This document shows, one piece after another, positions 32,592 through 41,554 of a stretch of 64,000 bases of DNA (positions within the stretch are counted from its first letter, which is position 1; each line of letters opens with the position of its first letter). This DNA comes from Fulvitalea axinellae (GTDB taxonomy: Bacteria > Bacteroidota > Bacteroidia > Cytophagales > Cyclobacteriaceae). The notes below the pieces were generated by a model. The model had not been told where the DNA came from and ran no database searches. It saw only the letters and a program-made list of their open reading frames with translations. Both the position numbers and the translations under genes were made by a program. The DNA is taken from positions 1,922,001 to 1,986,000 of the forward strand of contig NZ_AP025314.1 in assembly GCF_036492835.1 (NCBI RefSeq), in the 5' to 3' direction.

Positions 32592-33881
32592 ATGGATCTG
32601 TTCCCGATTACAAACGATGCGGTAATACTGGCCCTTTTGATGGTCATTCTCGCTGTCGTTTTCAAAACGTCTTCGTCTAGCAATAAATATCTGAAGAAGT
32701 TCTACGGCGTCGTTCCGTCGCTATTACTGTGCTATTTTTTGCCGTCGATTCTAAATTCCACAGGTGTAGTGAATATTGCGGACTCGAAGCTTTACTTTAT
32801 GGCTTCCCGATATTTGTTGCCTGCCAGTTTGGTTTTGCTTTGCCTTAGTATAGATATCAAAGCGATTTTGAGCCTTGGACCAAAGGCGATTACGATGTTC
32901 CTGACCGCGACGGCGGGAATTGTTTTCGGTGGACCTTTAGCTTTGCTTTTGGTAAGCTCAGTAGCTCCCGATTTGTTGGGCGGAATGTCGCCTCAGGACT
33001 TGTGGCGAGGCTTCGCTACTGTAGCCGGAAGCTGGATCGGAGGCGGAGCCAACCAGACTGCGATGAAAGAAATTTATGGAGTGGAGGAAGAAGTCTTTCA
33101 GTCGATGTTGGTGGTGGATTTGTTTATCTCGAATCTTCTGACAACAGTGATGCTTTACGGAGTCGGAATTTCGGATAAAATAGACCGCTGGATAGGCGCC
33201 GACAATTCTACAATTACTAAGCTAAAAGAGAAGGCGGAACGTCTGGGTGATTCGGTTTCGAAACCTATTACGTTTACGGGATTGACCACTTTGATGGGTG
33301 TGACGTTCGGAATTGTGGGATTTTCGCATCTTTTGGCGGATATTATCGCTCCTGATCTAAAGTCGGTGATCGATGGCGTCTTGGCGAAGAATCCGGATTC
33401 TTGGGTGAAATATTTTACGTCTGTTGGCGGTGGCTTTTTCTGGCTTGTGGTTTTGGCGACATTGGGTGGTTTCCTGTTGTCGTTTACTAGGGCGAAAAAG
33501 CTGGAAGAGGCTGGCGCTTCGAAGTTCGGGAGCCTTTTTCTTTATGTTTTGGTGGCGACTATCGGTATGAAGATGAACCTTCGCGAACTCGTCGAGAACT
33601 GGCCGCTGTTCAAAGGATTGCTTACCGTTGGGGCGATTTGGATTTCGTTCCATGCTATTTTGCTGATAGTTGTGGCTAAATTTATCAAAGCGCCGTTCTT
33701 TTATGTGGCCGTTGGTTCGCAGGCTAATGTCGGTGGCGCTGCGTCGGCGCCGGTTGTGGCTTCCGCGGTTAGTCCGTCATTGGCGCCAGTTGGCGTACTG
33801 TTGGCCGTGTTGGGCTATGCGGTCGGAACCTTTGGGGCCATCGCTTGCGCCTCGTTAATGCAATGGACCGTGGGCGGATAA
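32592..33881 (+). CDS. DUF819 family membrane protein (YjcL-like)
   Basis: A 429-aa multi-pass inner-membrane protein of the DUF819 family. The family motif GSWIGGGANQTAMKEIYG (about residues 154-171) and the repeated related motif near the C-terminus (GSQANVGGAASAPVVASA) suggest two inverted halves, as in secondary carriers. About ten hydrophobic helices are visible. A charged cytoplasmic loop (about 215-235) joins the halves. The family has no firmly established substrate. It is followed 25 bp later by the flavoprotein gene, so the two may be co-transcribed. Confidence 0.85.
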   Translation: MDLFPITNDAVILALLMVILAVVFKTSSSSNKYLKKFYGVVPSLLLCYFLPSILNSTGVVNIADSKLYFMASRYLLPASLVLLCLSIDIKAILSLGPKAITMFLTATAGIVFGGPLALLLVSSVAPDLLGGMSPQDLWRGFATVAGSWIGGGANQTAMKEIYGVEEEVFQSMLVVDLFISNLLTTVMLYGVGISDKIDRWIGADNSTITKLKEKAERLGDSVSKPITFTGLTTLMGVTFGIVGFSHLLADIIAPDLKSVIDGVLAKNPDSWVKYFTSVGGGFFWLVVLATLGGFLLSFTRAKKLEEAGASKFGSLFLYVLVATIGMKMNLRELVENWPLFKGLLTVGAIWISFHAILLIVVAKFIKAPFFYVAVGSQANVGGAASAPVVASAVSPSLAPVGVLLAVLGYAVGTFGAIACASLMQWTVGG

Positions 33882-33905
33882 TTGATTTTAAAAAGAAAGT
33901 AGGAA

Positions 33906-35126
33906 GTGTACGACCTTATAATAGTTGGTGGAGGCGCCGCTGGATATTTTGCGGCAGCGGAGTTGAAGAGTAAAAAGCCGGAGGCTAGTGTCCTGATTTT
34001 GGAGAAAAGCGGAAAGACGCTCGCCAAAGTGCTGGTTTCGGGTGGCGGGCGTTGCAATGTGACAAACGCTGAGGAATCGCCTGCGAAGTTGGTCGCTTTT
34101 TATCCGAGGGGAGGAAAGTCTTTGCGGAAGGTCTTTGACGTTTTCGGGACGGCGGAAACCAAAAAGTGGTTTGGAGAGAAAGGTGTTCGCCTGAAAACCG
34201 AAGCCGATGGTCGTGTATTTCCCGTTTCCGACAATTCTCGTACGATTATAGAATGTCTCAGGGCGAAAACGGAAGCTAAAGGCGTCAAGGTAAAGAAACG
34301 CTGTGGCGTAAAGGCTTTTGGGAAAACCGAAGCCGGTTTTAAAGTTCAGACGGACGAAGGCGAATTCTCTTGCCGGAAATTGCTTGTGGCCACGGGTGGG
34401 GCCAATAAGGAGAAAGCTTATGCGTGGTTGGCGGATGCAGGGTTGACGATAAAAGAGCCCTTGCCTTCGCTGTTCACGCTCAATGTCCCCGATTCTGGGC
34501 TGAAAGGTCTGGAAGGGGTGTCAATGCCTTCTGCTTCTGTTCGTCTGGCCGGGACAAAGGAAGAGCGTTCAGGGGCTATTCTCGTGACGCATTGGGGCGT
34601 TAGCGGACCGGCGGTGTTGAGGCTCTCGGCTTATGCGTCGCCGATTTTTCACGAAAAAGGCTATAAATGCGAGGCCTTGGTAAATTGGTGGGCCGATAAA
34701 AGCGAAGATGATACACGGGCGGAATTGACTCGTATCGGTTCGGAATTTCCCAAGAAACTGGTTCGGAATACCCCATTGTTTGATATGCCTACCCGTTTGT
34801 GGGAGCGTTTGGTTGAGTTATCGGGAATAGAGGGCGATCGCCGTTGGCTGGATCTTTCCAAAAAGATGCGTAACCGTTTGGTGGAGCATTTGGTCAGGTT
34901 TCCGCTAAAGGTGTCTGGCAAGACTACTTTTAAGGAAGAGTTTGTGACCTGTGGTGGAGTGGCCTTGAATGAGGTAAACCTGAAAACAATGGAAAGCAAA
35001 AAGTTTCCAGGTCTTTATCTGGCGGGTGAAGTGCTGGACGTGGACGGCGTGACTGGTGGGTTTAATTTCCAGTTCGCATGGAGCTCGGGCTATCTGGCGG
35101 GGACGGACGTCGCCTCAAAGCTTTGA
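33906..35126 (+). CDS. BaiN/HI0933-like FAD-dependent oxidoreductase
   Basis: A 406-aa flavoprotein that starts at GTG 33906; this start gives the usual N-terminus MYDLIIVGGGAAGYFAAAEL with the FAD dinucleotide motif GGGAAG. The family signatures follow: LAKVLVSGGGRCNVTNA, LVATGGANKE, and near the end TCGGVALNEVNLKTMESK, GLYLAGEVLDVDGVTGGFN with FQFAWSSGY. Characterised relatives reduce bile-acid dienones (BaiN), but most HI0933-like proteins are of unknown substrate. It is followed by a strong terminator shared with queA. Confidence 0.9.
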   Translation: MYDLIIVGGGAAGYFAAAELKSKKPEASVLILEKSGKTLAKVLVSGGGRCNVTNAEESPAKLVAFYPRGGKSLRKVFDVFGTAETKKWFGEKGVRLKTEADGRVFPVSDNSRTIIECLRAKTEAKGVKVKKRCGVKAFGKTEAGFKVQTDEGEFSCRKLLVATGGANKEKAYAWLADAGLTIKEPLPSLFTLNVPDSGLKGLEGVSMPSASVRLAGTKEERSGAILVTHWGVSGPAVLRLSAYASPIFHEKGYKCEALVNWWADKSEDDTRAELTRIGSEFPKKLVRNTPLFDMPTRLWERLVELSGIEGDRRWLDLSKKMRNRLVEHLVRFPLKVSGKTTFKEEFVTCGGVALNEVNLKTMESKKFPGLYLAGEVLDVDGVTGGFNFQFAWSSGYLAGTDVASKL

Positions 35127-35142
35127 CGACTGGAAAAGGTCT

Positions 35143-35178
35143 AAAAAAACGGGCGCCTTTCCAGCGCCCGTTTTTTTT
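35143..35178. terminator. Bidirectional intrinsic terminator
   Basis: AAAAAAACGGGCGC (35143-35156) pairs with GCGCCCGTTTTTTT (35164-35177). It lies between the BaiN-like gene and queA; the queA stop codon falls on the last bases of the T-tract. Confidence 0.9.
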
Positions 35179-36388
35179 ATCTTTCAAGAAAAGAAGAATC
35201 ACCATAACTCAGGAAGCGGTATCCGTTGTCCATGGCTTCTTTGTATATTTTGCGCCAATCTTCGCCGATAAAGGCCGCTACTAGCAGGATAAGCGTAGAG
35301 CCAGGCTGGTGGAAGTTGGTAACCATTCCTTCGATCATCGGGAATGAATAGCCCGGAAAGATGAAAATCTCCGTACTGCCGTGGATCTTCTCCACGCCGT
35401 CCCGTTCCATTTTGTCCAGCACGGCGGTCATTGATTCCGTACGGCTGGGCAAATCCTCTTTTTCGAATTGGTACGGATAAAGCTTTTCTATCCTGAATTC
35501 GGCGTTAGGGTCCGAAATCAGTTTTACGCCATACCAATAAAGGCTTTCGATGGTCCGCATCGAGGTGGTGCCCACGCAGAAAATTCTGCGGTCGGGGTTA
35601 GCCAAGTTCTTTACGTTCTGTTTGCTTACGATTACCTGTTCCGAGTGCATCGGATGGTCCAGAACGTTTTCTTCTTTGATAGGCCTAAAGGTGCCTGCGC
35701 TGACGTGAAGCGTTAAATGGTCCGTGATTACGCCTTTGTCCTTGATGGCTTCCAATACGTCCTCCGTAAAGTGGAGGCCGGAAGTTGGGGCGGCTACGGC
35801 GCCTTCGTTTTTGGAATAAACGGTTTGGTAGCGGGGTTTGTCCTCTTCGGTAGCTTGTCTGTTCATATAGGGGGGGAGCGGAACAGTGCCCGCAGCCTCC
35901 ACTATTTCCACGAATTTCACGCTCGTGTTGTCCCAGTCAAACCTTATCAGCGTATTTTTGCGATCTTCGATTTTGGCCGTCAGCTTAATTTCCTGGTCTC
36001 CGATGGTTAGGATTCGGGTCAGGATCTGGTCGTCCTTCCATTTTTTGAAATTACCGACCATGCAAGACCAAGCGCAAGAACCCGATGCCAGCATCGATTC
36101 CGCTATTACCGTGCTCGGTTTTTCGGGCTGAAGAAGGAATATCTCGATCTTAGCGCCAGTGTCTTTGCTGAAGAACAGTCTGGCGGGAATAACTTTCGTG
36201 TCGTTGAAAAAAAGGGTGGCGTTGGCCGGAATCAGCCCGGGGAGGGCGGAGAAAGTGTTATGTGTGATTTGCCCCTTTGAGTAATGGAGCAGTTTTGACG
36301 CGTCCCTTTCACTAAGCGGGTGTTTGGCGATTCTTTCGTCAGGAAGATCGTAAAGGTAATCGTCGAGGCTGATTTTAGGAATGTCCAT
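35177..36388 (-). CDS. queA: S-adenosylmethionine:tRNA ribosyltransferase-isomerase
   Basis: A 403-aa enzyme that adds the ribosyl part of SAM to preQ1 in tRNA, forming epoxyqueuosine. Motifs: YDLPDERIAKHPLSERDASK at about 13-32, FNDTKVIPARL, VAAPTSGLHFTEDVL, DHLTLHVSAGTFRPI and VGTTSMRTIESLYW, TNFHQPGSTLILLVAAF near the end. The length (about 400 aa, longer than the 350 aa of E. coli) is usual in Bacteroidota. It is the only queuosine gene in the window. It appears to be a single gene. Confidence 0.95.
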   Translation of the reverse strand: MDIPKISLDDYLYDLPDERIAKHPLSERDASKLLHYSKGQITHNTFSALPGLIPANATLFFNDTKVIPARLFFSKDTGAKIEIFLLQPEKPSTVIAESMLASGSCAWSCMVGNFKKWKDDQILTRILTIGDQEIKLTAKIEDRKNTLIRFDWDNTSVKFVEIVEAAGTVPLPPYMNRQATEEDKPRYQTVYSKNEGAVAAPTSGLHFTEDVLEAIKDKGVITDHLTLHVSAGTFRPIKEENVLDHPMHSEQVIVSKQNVKNLANPDRRIFCVGTTSMRTIESLYWYGVKLISDPNAEFRIEKLYPYQFEKEDLPSRTESMTAVLDKMERDGVEKIHGSTEIFIFPGYSFPMIEGMVTNFHQPGSTLILLVAAFIGEDWRKIYKEAMDNGYRFLSYGDSSFLER

Positions 36389-36427
36389 AATATAAATAGA
36401 TGTGGCCGAAAGCCGGCCCTTAAAGGA

Positions 36428-36453
36428 AAAAAGCGGGTGTTACCCCGCTTTTT
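36428..36453 (-). terminator. Terminator of ppa
   Basis: AAAAAGCGGG (36428-36437) pairs with CCCGCTTTTT (36444-36453). On the minus strand it follows ppa and precedes queA. Confidence 0.85.
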
Positions 36454-36475
36454 GTGATGCGTTCAGCAGATGTGA

Positions 36476-36985
36476 TTAGATGTTTTTAGTCTGCTTGTAT
36501 CTTTCGACCGAAGCGTGGAAGGCCTCTTCGGCGTGCTCCTTCGAATCCCAACCCTGTACGTCCACTTTCTTTTTCTCAAGGTCTTTGTACACCTGGAAGA
36601 AGTGCTCGATTTCGAGCTTTAGGTGTGGGTTGATTTCGTCGAGGTCGTGGATTTTGTTCCAGACCGGGTCGCTGACCGGTACGCAGATCAGTTTGTTGTC
36701 TTCGCCGGCCTCGTCAGTCATTTTGAAAAGACCGATAGTGCGGCATTCGATCAAACAGCCCGGGAATGTCGGGGCGGAGAGCAATACCAAAGCGTCGAGT
36801 GCGTCACCATCCAAAGCGAGAGTGTCGGGAACGTATCCGTAGTCGCTCGGATAGTGCATTGACGAAAATATCATCCGGTCGTATCGGATAAGTCCTTTCT
36901 CTTTATCAAATTCGTATTTGTTTCGGCTTCCTTTTGGGATTTCTACCAGAACGTCAAATGTCAGTTCTTCTTTTCTTTCAGACAT
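36476..36985 (-). CDS. ppa: Inorganic pyrophosphatase (family I)
   Basis: A 169-aa cytoplasmic Mg2+-dependent enzyme that hydrolyses PPi and drives biosynthesis. Family I residues are clear: VEIPKGSRNKYEFDKEKG, YPSDYGYVPDTLALDGDALD with the metal-binding Asp cluster, and the later KVDVQGWDSKEHAEE. The length suits the short bacterial type. A -7 promoter element lies about 50 bp upstream. A hairpin terminator separates it from queA. Confidence 0.95.
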   Translation of the reverse strand: MSERKEELTFDVLVEIPKGSRNKYEFDKEKGLIRYDRMIFSSMHYPSDYGYVPDTLALDGDALDALVLLSAPTFPGCLIECRTIGLFKMTDEAGEDNKLICVPVSDPVWNKIHDLDEINPHLKLEIEHFFQVYKDLEKKKVDVQGWDSKEHAEEAFHASVERYKQTKNI

Positions 36986-37036
36986 GATGCAATTGCTTGT
37001 AATAGGTGTTTTATTTCAGAGTCAGAAACAAGGCGA

Positions 37037-37044
37037 CAAATATA
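37037..37044 (-). promoter_or_regulatory. -7 element for ppa
   Basis: On the minus strand TATATTTG (37044-37037) matches TAnnTTTG. The start would be near 37030, leaving about 45 nt to the ATG at 36985. Confidence 0.5.
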
Positions 37045-37115
37045 GAAATAATAGCCGAATTAAAATGTTAAAATTTCGGACTTAATACTCCGTTGAAATC
37101 AAATTAATTCTTCCA

Positions 37116-38204
37116 ATGAGAATACGATCGACGATTATCCCTTATACGTTGGCATTTAAATTTGCCGCGGGAACTTCGAGGGGTGTATTGCGTGAAAAAA
37201 ATACATGGTTTTGGGTGGTCGAGGACTTGGACAGCGGATTGCGAGGCATAGGCGAGTGCGGGCCGTTGAAAGGGTTGAGCGTGGACGACAGGCCGGATTT
37301 CGGGGAAGTGCTTGAGGGTTTGGCCGAAAGGTTGGCGCCGGAGCTGAACCGGTTGTGCGGGAGTTGCCAAGTGGCGGGGTTTGTCCGTGAAATGGTGCCT
37401 GACGATTTGCCTTCGGCCAGATTCGGACTGGAGACGGCGTTGCTGGATATCTTCAACGGGGGGAAAAGAACTGTGCTGGATAGTCCTTTTGTGAGGGGCG
37501 AACGTTCCGTTCCGATAAACGGACTCGTCTGGATGGGGGACGAGGCTTTTATGTCCGAACAAATAGAACGAAAAATTACGGAAGGTTACACTTGCGTGAA
37601 AATGAAAATCGGAGCGATTGACTTCGATAAGGAATTGGCCTTGTTGCGGAGTATTAGAAAGAGATTCGGTGAGGAAGAGATTACGCTTCGGGTAGACGCC
37701 AATGGCGCATTCGGAGAACGGGACGTGTTTGAGAAACTGGAAAAGTTGGGGGAATTGGCGCTTCACTCAATCGAACAACCGGTAATGGCGGGGCAGTATG
37801 AACTGATGAGGAAAGTTTGCGATTTGAGTCCGGTGGACGTGGCTTTGGACGAGGAATTGATCGGTGTGAACGGAATTGAGCGGGCGGAGCTGTTGGACCG
37901 GTTGAATCCGCAATACATTATTCTGAAACCGACGTTAGTCGGAGGTTTGGCCGATTCCGGGGATTGGATTTCGCTTGCGGAAAGCCGGGGTATCGGTTGG
38001 TGGATGACTTCCGCTTTGGAGTCGAATGTCGGATTAAACGCAATAGGGCAATATACTGACTTCTTGGAGGTGGATATGCCACAAGGTTTGGGTACCGGTC
38101 AATTGTACCATAATAACATTGGGTCGCCGTTGAGAATTAAGCGAGGGGAGCTTTGGTATGGCGATGAATCGGAATGGAAGTTGGAAACCTTGATTGAAGG
38201 ATAG
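37116..38204 (+). CDS. menC: o-Succinylbenzoate synthase-type enolase superfamily enzyme
   Basis: A 362-aa member of the muconate-lactonizing subgroup of the enolase superfamily; the best fit is MenC, which dehydrates SHCHC to o-succinylbenzoate in menaquinone synthesis. Catalytic residues stand in order: the KMKIG lysine pair (about 168-172), the metal ligands in RVDANGAF, SIEQP and LDEELIG, and the second catalytic Lys in YIILKPTLVGG. The C-terminus has SALESNVGLNAIGQY. Other subgroup members (dipeptide epimerases) share these residues, so activity should be confirmed. No other men gene is adjacent. The start is ATG 37116. Confidence 0.82.
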   Translation: MRIRSTIIPYTLAFKFAAGTSRGVLREKNTWFWVVEDLDSGLRGIGECGPLKGLSVDDRPDFGEVLEGLAERLAPELNRLCGSCQVAGFVREMVPDDLPSARFGLETALLDIFNGGKRTVLDSPFVRGERSVPINGLVWMGDEAFMSEQIERKITEGYTCVKMKIGAIDFDKELALLRSIRKRFGEEEITLRVDANGAFGERDVFEKLEKLGELALHSIEQPVMAGQYELMRKVCDLSPVDVALDEELIGVNGIERAELLDRLNPQYIILKPTLVGGLADSGDWISLAESRGIGWWMTSALESNVGLNAIGQYTDFLEVDMPQGLGTGQLYHNNIGSPLRIKRGELWYGDESEWKLETLIEG

Positions 38205-38312
38205 GGTTTCTTTTTTAGTGTAATTTTGGGTACCGTGATTTTTTGTTTGAGTTTCCTTAGGGTGCTTATCTGTCTAGTTATCAAATGATATTGATTTCAC
38301 CTGTAAACGCTT

Positions 38313-38339
38313 AAAGGCGGGCTTTTTAGCTCCGCCTTT
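38313..38339 (+). terminator. Probable menC terminator hairpin
   Basis: AAAGGCGG (38313-38320) pairs with CCGCCTTT (38332-38339), continued inside by GCT/AGC with one bulge. A weak T-tract follows. Confidence 0.55.
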
Positions 38340-38395
38340 GCTGTTTTTGGTCTGTAAATTACCTTTTTGTTATTTTTTGAGTGAGAATCTCTTGG

Positions 38396-38506
38396 ATGAA
38401 TCTAGCTCTTTTCCTTACTTTAATCCTTGGTTTTATTCTGAACAAAAACAGTGGGTTTCCGAAAAAGAATGAAATTGTACTGTTTGAGTTTCTTCAGAGT
38501 GAATAA
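38396..38506 (+). CDS. Possible 36-aa hydrophobic peptide
   Basis: An open frame ATG 38396 to TAA 38506, starting MNLALFLTLILGFILNKNSG, then a charged tail KKNEIVLFEFLQSE. It lies 33 bp before the FadL-type gene. The N-terminal helix would span or insert in a membrane. No ribosome-binding site is evident, and short frames in AT-rich DNA arise by chance. It may be a leader peptide, a small membrane protein, or nothing. Confidence 0.25.
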   Translation: MNLALFLTLILGFILNKNSGFPKKNEIVLFEFLQSE

Positions 38507-38539
38507 AAAACGAAATCAAAAAGGCAGATTTATCAGCTT

Positions 38540-39799
38540 ATGAAAAGAATCGTACTAGCGATCGTGCTGGCGTCGTGTCTCAGTTTGGAGGGATGGGCGA
38601 CAGGTTATCAGGCCTTGTTACAAGGCAACCGCGAGTTGGGTATGGGTAACCTGGGAGTTGCTCTGAGACCAACGGCATCATCGGTGTATTGGAACCCGGG
38701 CGCTCTGGGCTTTATGGGATACAACAGTGTCCAGGCCGGAGTCACATTTGCCGGATCCAAGCACCATTACCGTCCTCTGTGGTCGGGAAGCGATTTATCG
38801 CAATACGAGGCGAGTACTGACAGCCCTGTGGGAACGCCTTTTCACGTTTACGCCACTTTTGGTGGAGAAAACAGTGATTTTAGATTTGGTCTTGGTGTTT
38901 ATACCCCTTTCGGTTCAAGCGTAAAGTGGGAAGACGGCTGGGATGGCCGTGGATATTTGACTGAGATGTCATTGAAGACTTTCTTCTTCCAGCCTACTGT
39001 AAGTTATAAGATCTCTGACAAGTTTTCGGTTGGTGCCGGATTCGTTTTGGCTACCGGAAGCGTGAACCTTCAGAAAGATATCACTCAACTAGGTGATGGA
39101 GCGACATCTGAAATCGATGGATCTGCCGAACTGGGTTATGGCTACAATATCGGAGTTTCGTATCGCCCGAACGAGCAGTGGATTTTGGGCTTGAGCTACA
39201 AGTCTGAAGTGACTATGAAGGTGGAAGACGGGGATGCGATCTTTAACGTTCCTATGGCCGCTAAGCCGCTATTCCAAGCGGACAAGTGGAGCAGTGAGCT
39301 TCCTATGCCAAGCACTTGGGCCTTTGGCGTGACTTATCTTCCAACATCGAAATTGTCGATTGGAGCGGAAGTGAACTTAGTAGGATGGGATTCTTACGAA
39401 AAACTTGACATCGAGTTCAATAAGCCTGTTAACGGGGAGACTCATAGCGTCTCGAACCGGAACTACAACAAGTCATACGTAATCAAAATCGGTGGTGAGT
39501 ATCAACTGAAAGAATGGTTGAGCGTGCGCGCGGGTGGTTATTACGATAAGTCGCCGGTAGATGCCGGTTACCTTTCTCCGGAGACTCCTGACCAAAGCAG
39601 AATCAACACTACTTTCGGTGTCGGGTTGAAGCCGACGAAGAATATCGCGGTGGATTTGGCATTCCTTTACTCGAACGGAATTGAGCGTGAGCAAACGCCG
39701 AAAGATGTTGAAGGAGCAGGCAATGTTGGGGGCGTTTTGCCGGGAACATTCAAGACTACTGGCCTGATTGGCGGTATCTCAGTGTCGTACAATTTTTAA
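38540..39799 (+). CDS. FadL/OmpP1/TodX outer-membrane transport protein
   Basis: A 419-aa outer-membrane beta-barrel for hydrophobic compounds such as long-chain fatty acids. The signal peptide (MKRIVLAIVLASCLSLEGWA) is followed by the FadL hatch region GYQALLQGNRELGMGNLGV and ASSVYWNPGALGFM. The rest shows alternating beta-strands with many aromatic residues (YTPFGSSVKWEDGW, ISYRPNEQWILGLSYKS type strands) and ends in the aromatic VSYNF typical of barrel C-termini. It is followed 24 bp later by a secreted GDSL lipoprotein. The pair would hydrolyse and take up lipids. Confidence 0.9.
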   Translation: MKRIVLAIVLASCLSLEGWATGYQALLQGNRELGMGNLGVALRPTASSVYWNPGALGFMGYNSVQAGVTFAGSKHHYRPLWSGSDLSQYEASTDSPVGTPFHVYATFGGENSDFRFGLGVYTPFGSSVKWEDGWDGRGYLTEMSLKTFFFQPTVSYKISDKFSVGAGFVLATGSVNLQKDITQLGDGATSEIDGSAELGYGYNIGVSYRPNEQWILGLSYKSEVTMKVEDGDAIFNVPMAAKPLFQADKWSSELPMPSTWAFGVTYLPTSKLSIGAEVNLVGWDSYEKLDIEFNKPVNGETHSVSNRNYNKSYVIKIGGEYQLKEWLSVRAGGYYDKSPVDAGYLSPETPDQSRINTTFGVGLKPTKNIAVDLAFLYSNGIEREQTPKDVEGAGNVGGVLPGTFKTTGLIGGISVSYNF

Positions 39800-39823
39800 T
39801 TGAGGACAAAACCTAAGAGATAG

Positions 39824-41395
39824 ATGAAAATAACATATAGATCTTTGAGAATGCTGTCGTTGGCTTTTGCCACTACAGCGCTTTGGTCTTGCCAAGACGA
39901 AGTGGAAGCGCCTAGCGTAAGCGAAACTCTGGGTAGTGTGGATGTCACCACTTATATCTCGGTCGGTAACTCCCTGACTTCGGGTTATGCGGACAAAGGG
40001 CTTTATGAGGAAAGCCAAAAGAATTCTTTCCCGATGATGTTGGCCAACGAATTCAAAGCCTTCGGTGGTGGAGAGTTTATGCAACCGACTGTAAAGGGAA
40101 GTGGCTCGGGATACCTCAAGCTTGAATTGAAAGACGGCAACCCTACACCTGTTCCGGTGAATGCTGACCCATCGTTCGCCCAGAAAGTGAGCGGAAAGGT
40201 TCATAATTTCGGTATTCCCGGTATTCGTGTTATAGACGTAGCCCAACCAACTTATAAAGCGGCAAACCCTTACTTCGCCAGAATTGATGAGGCTGACGGT
40301 ACGACTTACCTTCAGTGGGTAAGTAAGCAGGAAGCTACATTCTTTACTTGCTGGCTCGGCGGTAACGACGTACTAGGTTACGCCACTTCGGGTGGAGCTA
40401 AAGGCGTGGACGGTGAGCCAAATACTTATGTGGATGGTCTTTCGCCTGTTTCCGCTTTCCAAGCGGCTTATGATGGCGTAATTACTACGTTGTTGGCCAA
40501 GAACTCAGGAAAAGCCAAAGGTGTTATCGCCACTATTCCTGACGTTACAAAGATCCCGTTTTTCACGACTGTGGCGCCACAACTTAAAGCTATGTTAGCC
40601 GATGAGAATGTGGTCAAGCAGATTACAATGGATGAGCAAACTGTTGGTTTTGCGAATTTCGTTTATACTTTGGCGGGATTTAAGTTGCCTGAAGCTGGCC
40701 TTTTCAAAGTTGGCGTAAACTACCCTGTAGTGGTAAGCGGAAATATGATGGTTGCGAAACAAGAGGTTAAAGCTCTTGATCTCGACGCTGATTACCCGCT
40801 TCTCACGTTCTCGGCGGTTCAGAATGATATCCTTATCAACAAGGTCGGCTATGTGAATATGGCTAATGTTTCTGCTGAAGAACAACAGAAGCTCCAAGGT
40901 TTAGCCGTTCAAGTAGGTACTTTGAAAGCGCAAGCTACAGCTTTGGCTCAGCAAGGCAAGTTGGTTGAAGCGAAGGCTAAGCAGGATGAAATCGTAGCGA
41001 TTATGGGCGATTCGGATAATATGGCTCTAGCTAAAAAGGTTGCGATTCCATTAGGTTCTCAGTATGTGCTTGACGCTACTGAAGCGGCTTCTGTAATAGC
41101 GCGCACCAAGGAATTGAATACTATTATCGAAGGCGTTGCCAACTCGAATGACCGTATCGGTTTGCTCGACGCTAACGCTTTGTTGGATAAAGTGAACAAT
41201 GGTCTTGTGGAAAATGGGGTTTCGGTAAACGGAACTTTCGTAAAAGGCGGTGCGTTCTCGCTTGACGGTGTACATATGACGCCTCGCGGTTACGCTGTAG
41301 TTGCAAACGGCTTTATCGATGCTACAAACAAGGCTTTCGGTAGCCGTCTTGGCAATGTGAATATTGCGAAGTATAATCCGGTATTGTTGCCGTAA
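39824..41395 (+). CDS. SGNH/GDSL hydrolase-type lipoprotein
   Basis: A 523-aa predicted outer-membrane lipoprotein (lipobox ALWSCQ, Cys23). The SGNH blocks are readable: SVGNSLTSGYAD (nucleophile Ser), GGNDVLGYA (Asn block) and the catalytic DGVHMTPRGYAVV (Asp-x-x-His) near the C-terminus. A large insertion (about 345-400) is Ala/Gln/Lys-rich and likely coiled coil (VQVGTLKAQATALAQQGK). Family members cleave esters or lipids. It sits directly after a FadL-type porin, so a lipase feeding that porin is the simple reading. A terminator follows. Confidence 0.85.
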   Translation: MKITYRSLRMLSLAFATTALWSCQDEVEAPSVSETLGSVDVTTYISVGNSLTSGYADKGLYEESQKNSFPMMLANEFKAFGGGEFMQPTVKGSGSGYLKLELKDGNPTPVPVNADPSFAQKVSGKVHNFGIPGIRVIDVAQPTYKAANPYFARIDEADGTTYLQWVSKQEATFFTCWLGGNDVLGYATSGGAKGVDGEPNTYVDGLSPVSAFQAAYDGVITTLLAKNSGKAKGVIATIPDVTKIPFFTTVAPQLKAMLADENVVKQITMDEQTVGFANFVYTLAGFKLPEAGLFKVGVNYPVVVSGNMMVAKQEVKALDLDADYPLLTFSAVQNDILINKVGYVNMANVSAEEQQKLQGLAVQVGTLKAQATALAQQGKLVEAKAKQDEIVAIMGDSDNMALAKKVAIPLGSQYVLDATEAASVIARTKELNTIIEGVANSNDRIGLLDANALLDKVNNGLVENGVSVNGTFVKGGAFSLDGVHMTPRGYAVVANGFIDATNKAFGSRLGNVNIAKYNPVLLP

Positions 41396-41414
41396 GTTGA
41401 ATAGAATATATAAG

Positions 41415-41452
41415 AAGCGCACCTTGGAATGCTCCAGGGTGCGCTTTTTTTT
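41415..41452 (+). terminator. Intrinsic terminator
   Basis: AAGCGCACC (41415-41423) pairs with GGTGCGCTT (41438-41446), with an inner TTGGA/TCCAG extension and a T-tract to 41452. Confidence 0.9.
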
Positions 41453-41503
41453 GCTCTTACTATGCGTCAAACGACTGGTAAGAGCAATTTTTTTAAATTA
41501 AAC

Positions 41504-41547
41504 GTAACCGGTTACATTTAATTCTCTATATTCGCGTAACCAGTTAC
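41504..41547 (+). promoter_or_regulatory. Twin palindromic operators of the MarR cassette
   Basis: GTAACCGGTTAC (41504-41515, a perfect palindrome) and GTAACCAGTTAC (41536-41547) lie 32 bp apart centre to centre, about three helical turns. A variant -7 box TATATTCG (41527-41534) lies between them, and the second site ends 7 bp before the marR ATG. A MarR dimer bound to both sites would block the promoter. Confidence 0.7.
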
Positions 41548-41554
41548 GTTAATT

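Larger units (their letters stand above)
38205..38539. other. Intergenic region before the FadL gene
   Basis: This 335-bp stretch holds the menC terminator hairpin, an AT-rich segment and one possible 36-codon ORF. No consensus TAnnTTTG was found, though the FadL gene must be transcribed from here. Confidence 0.5.
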
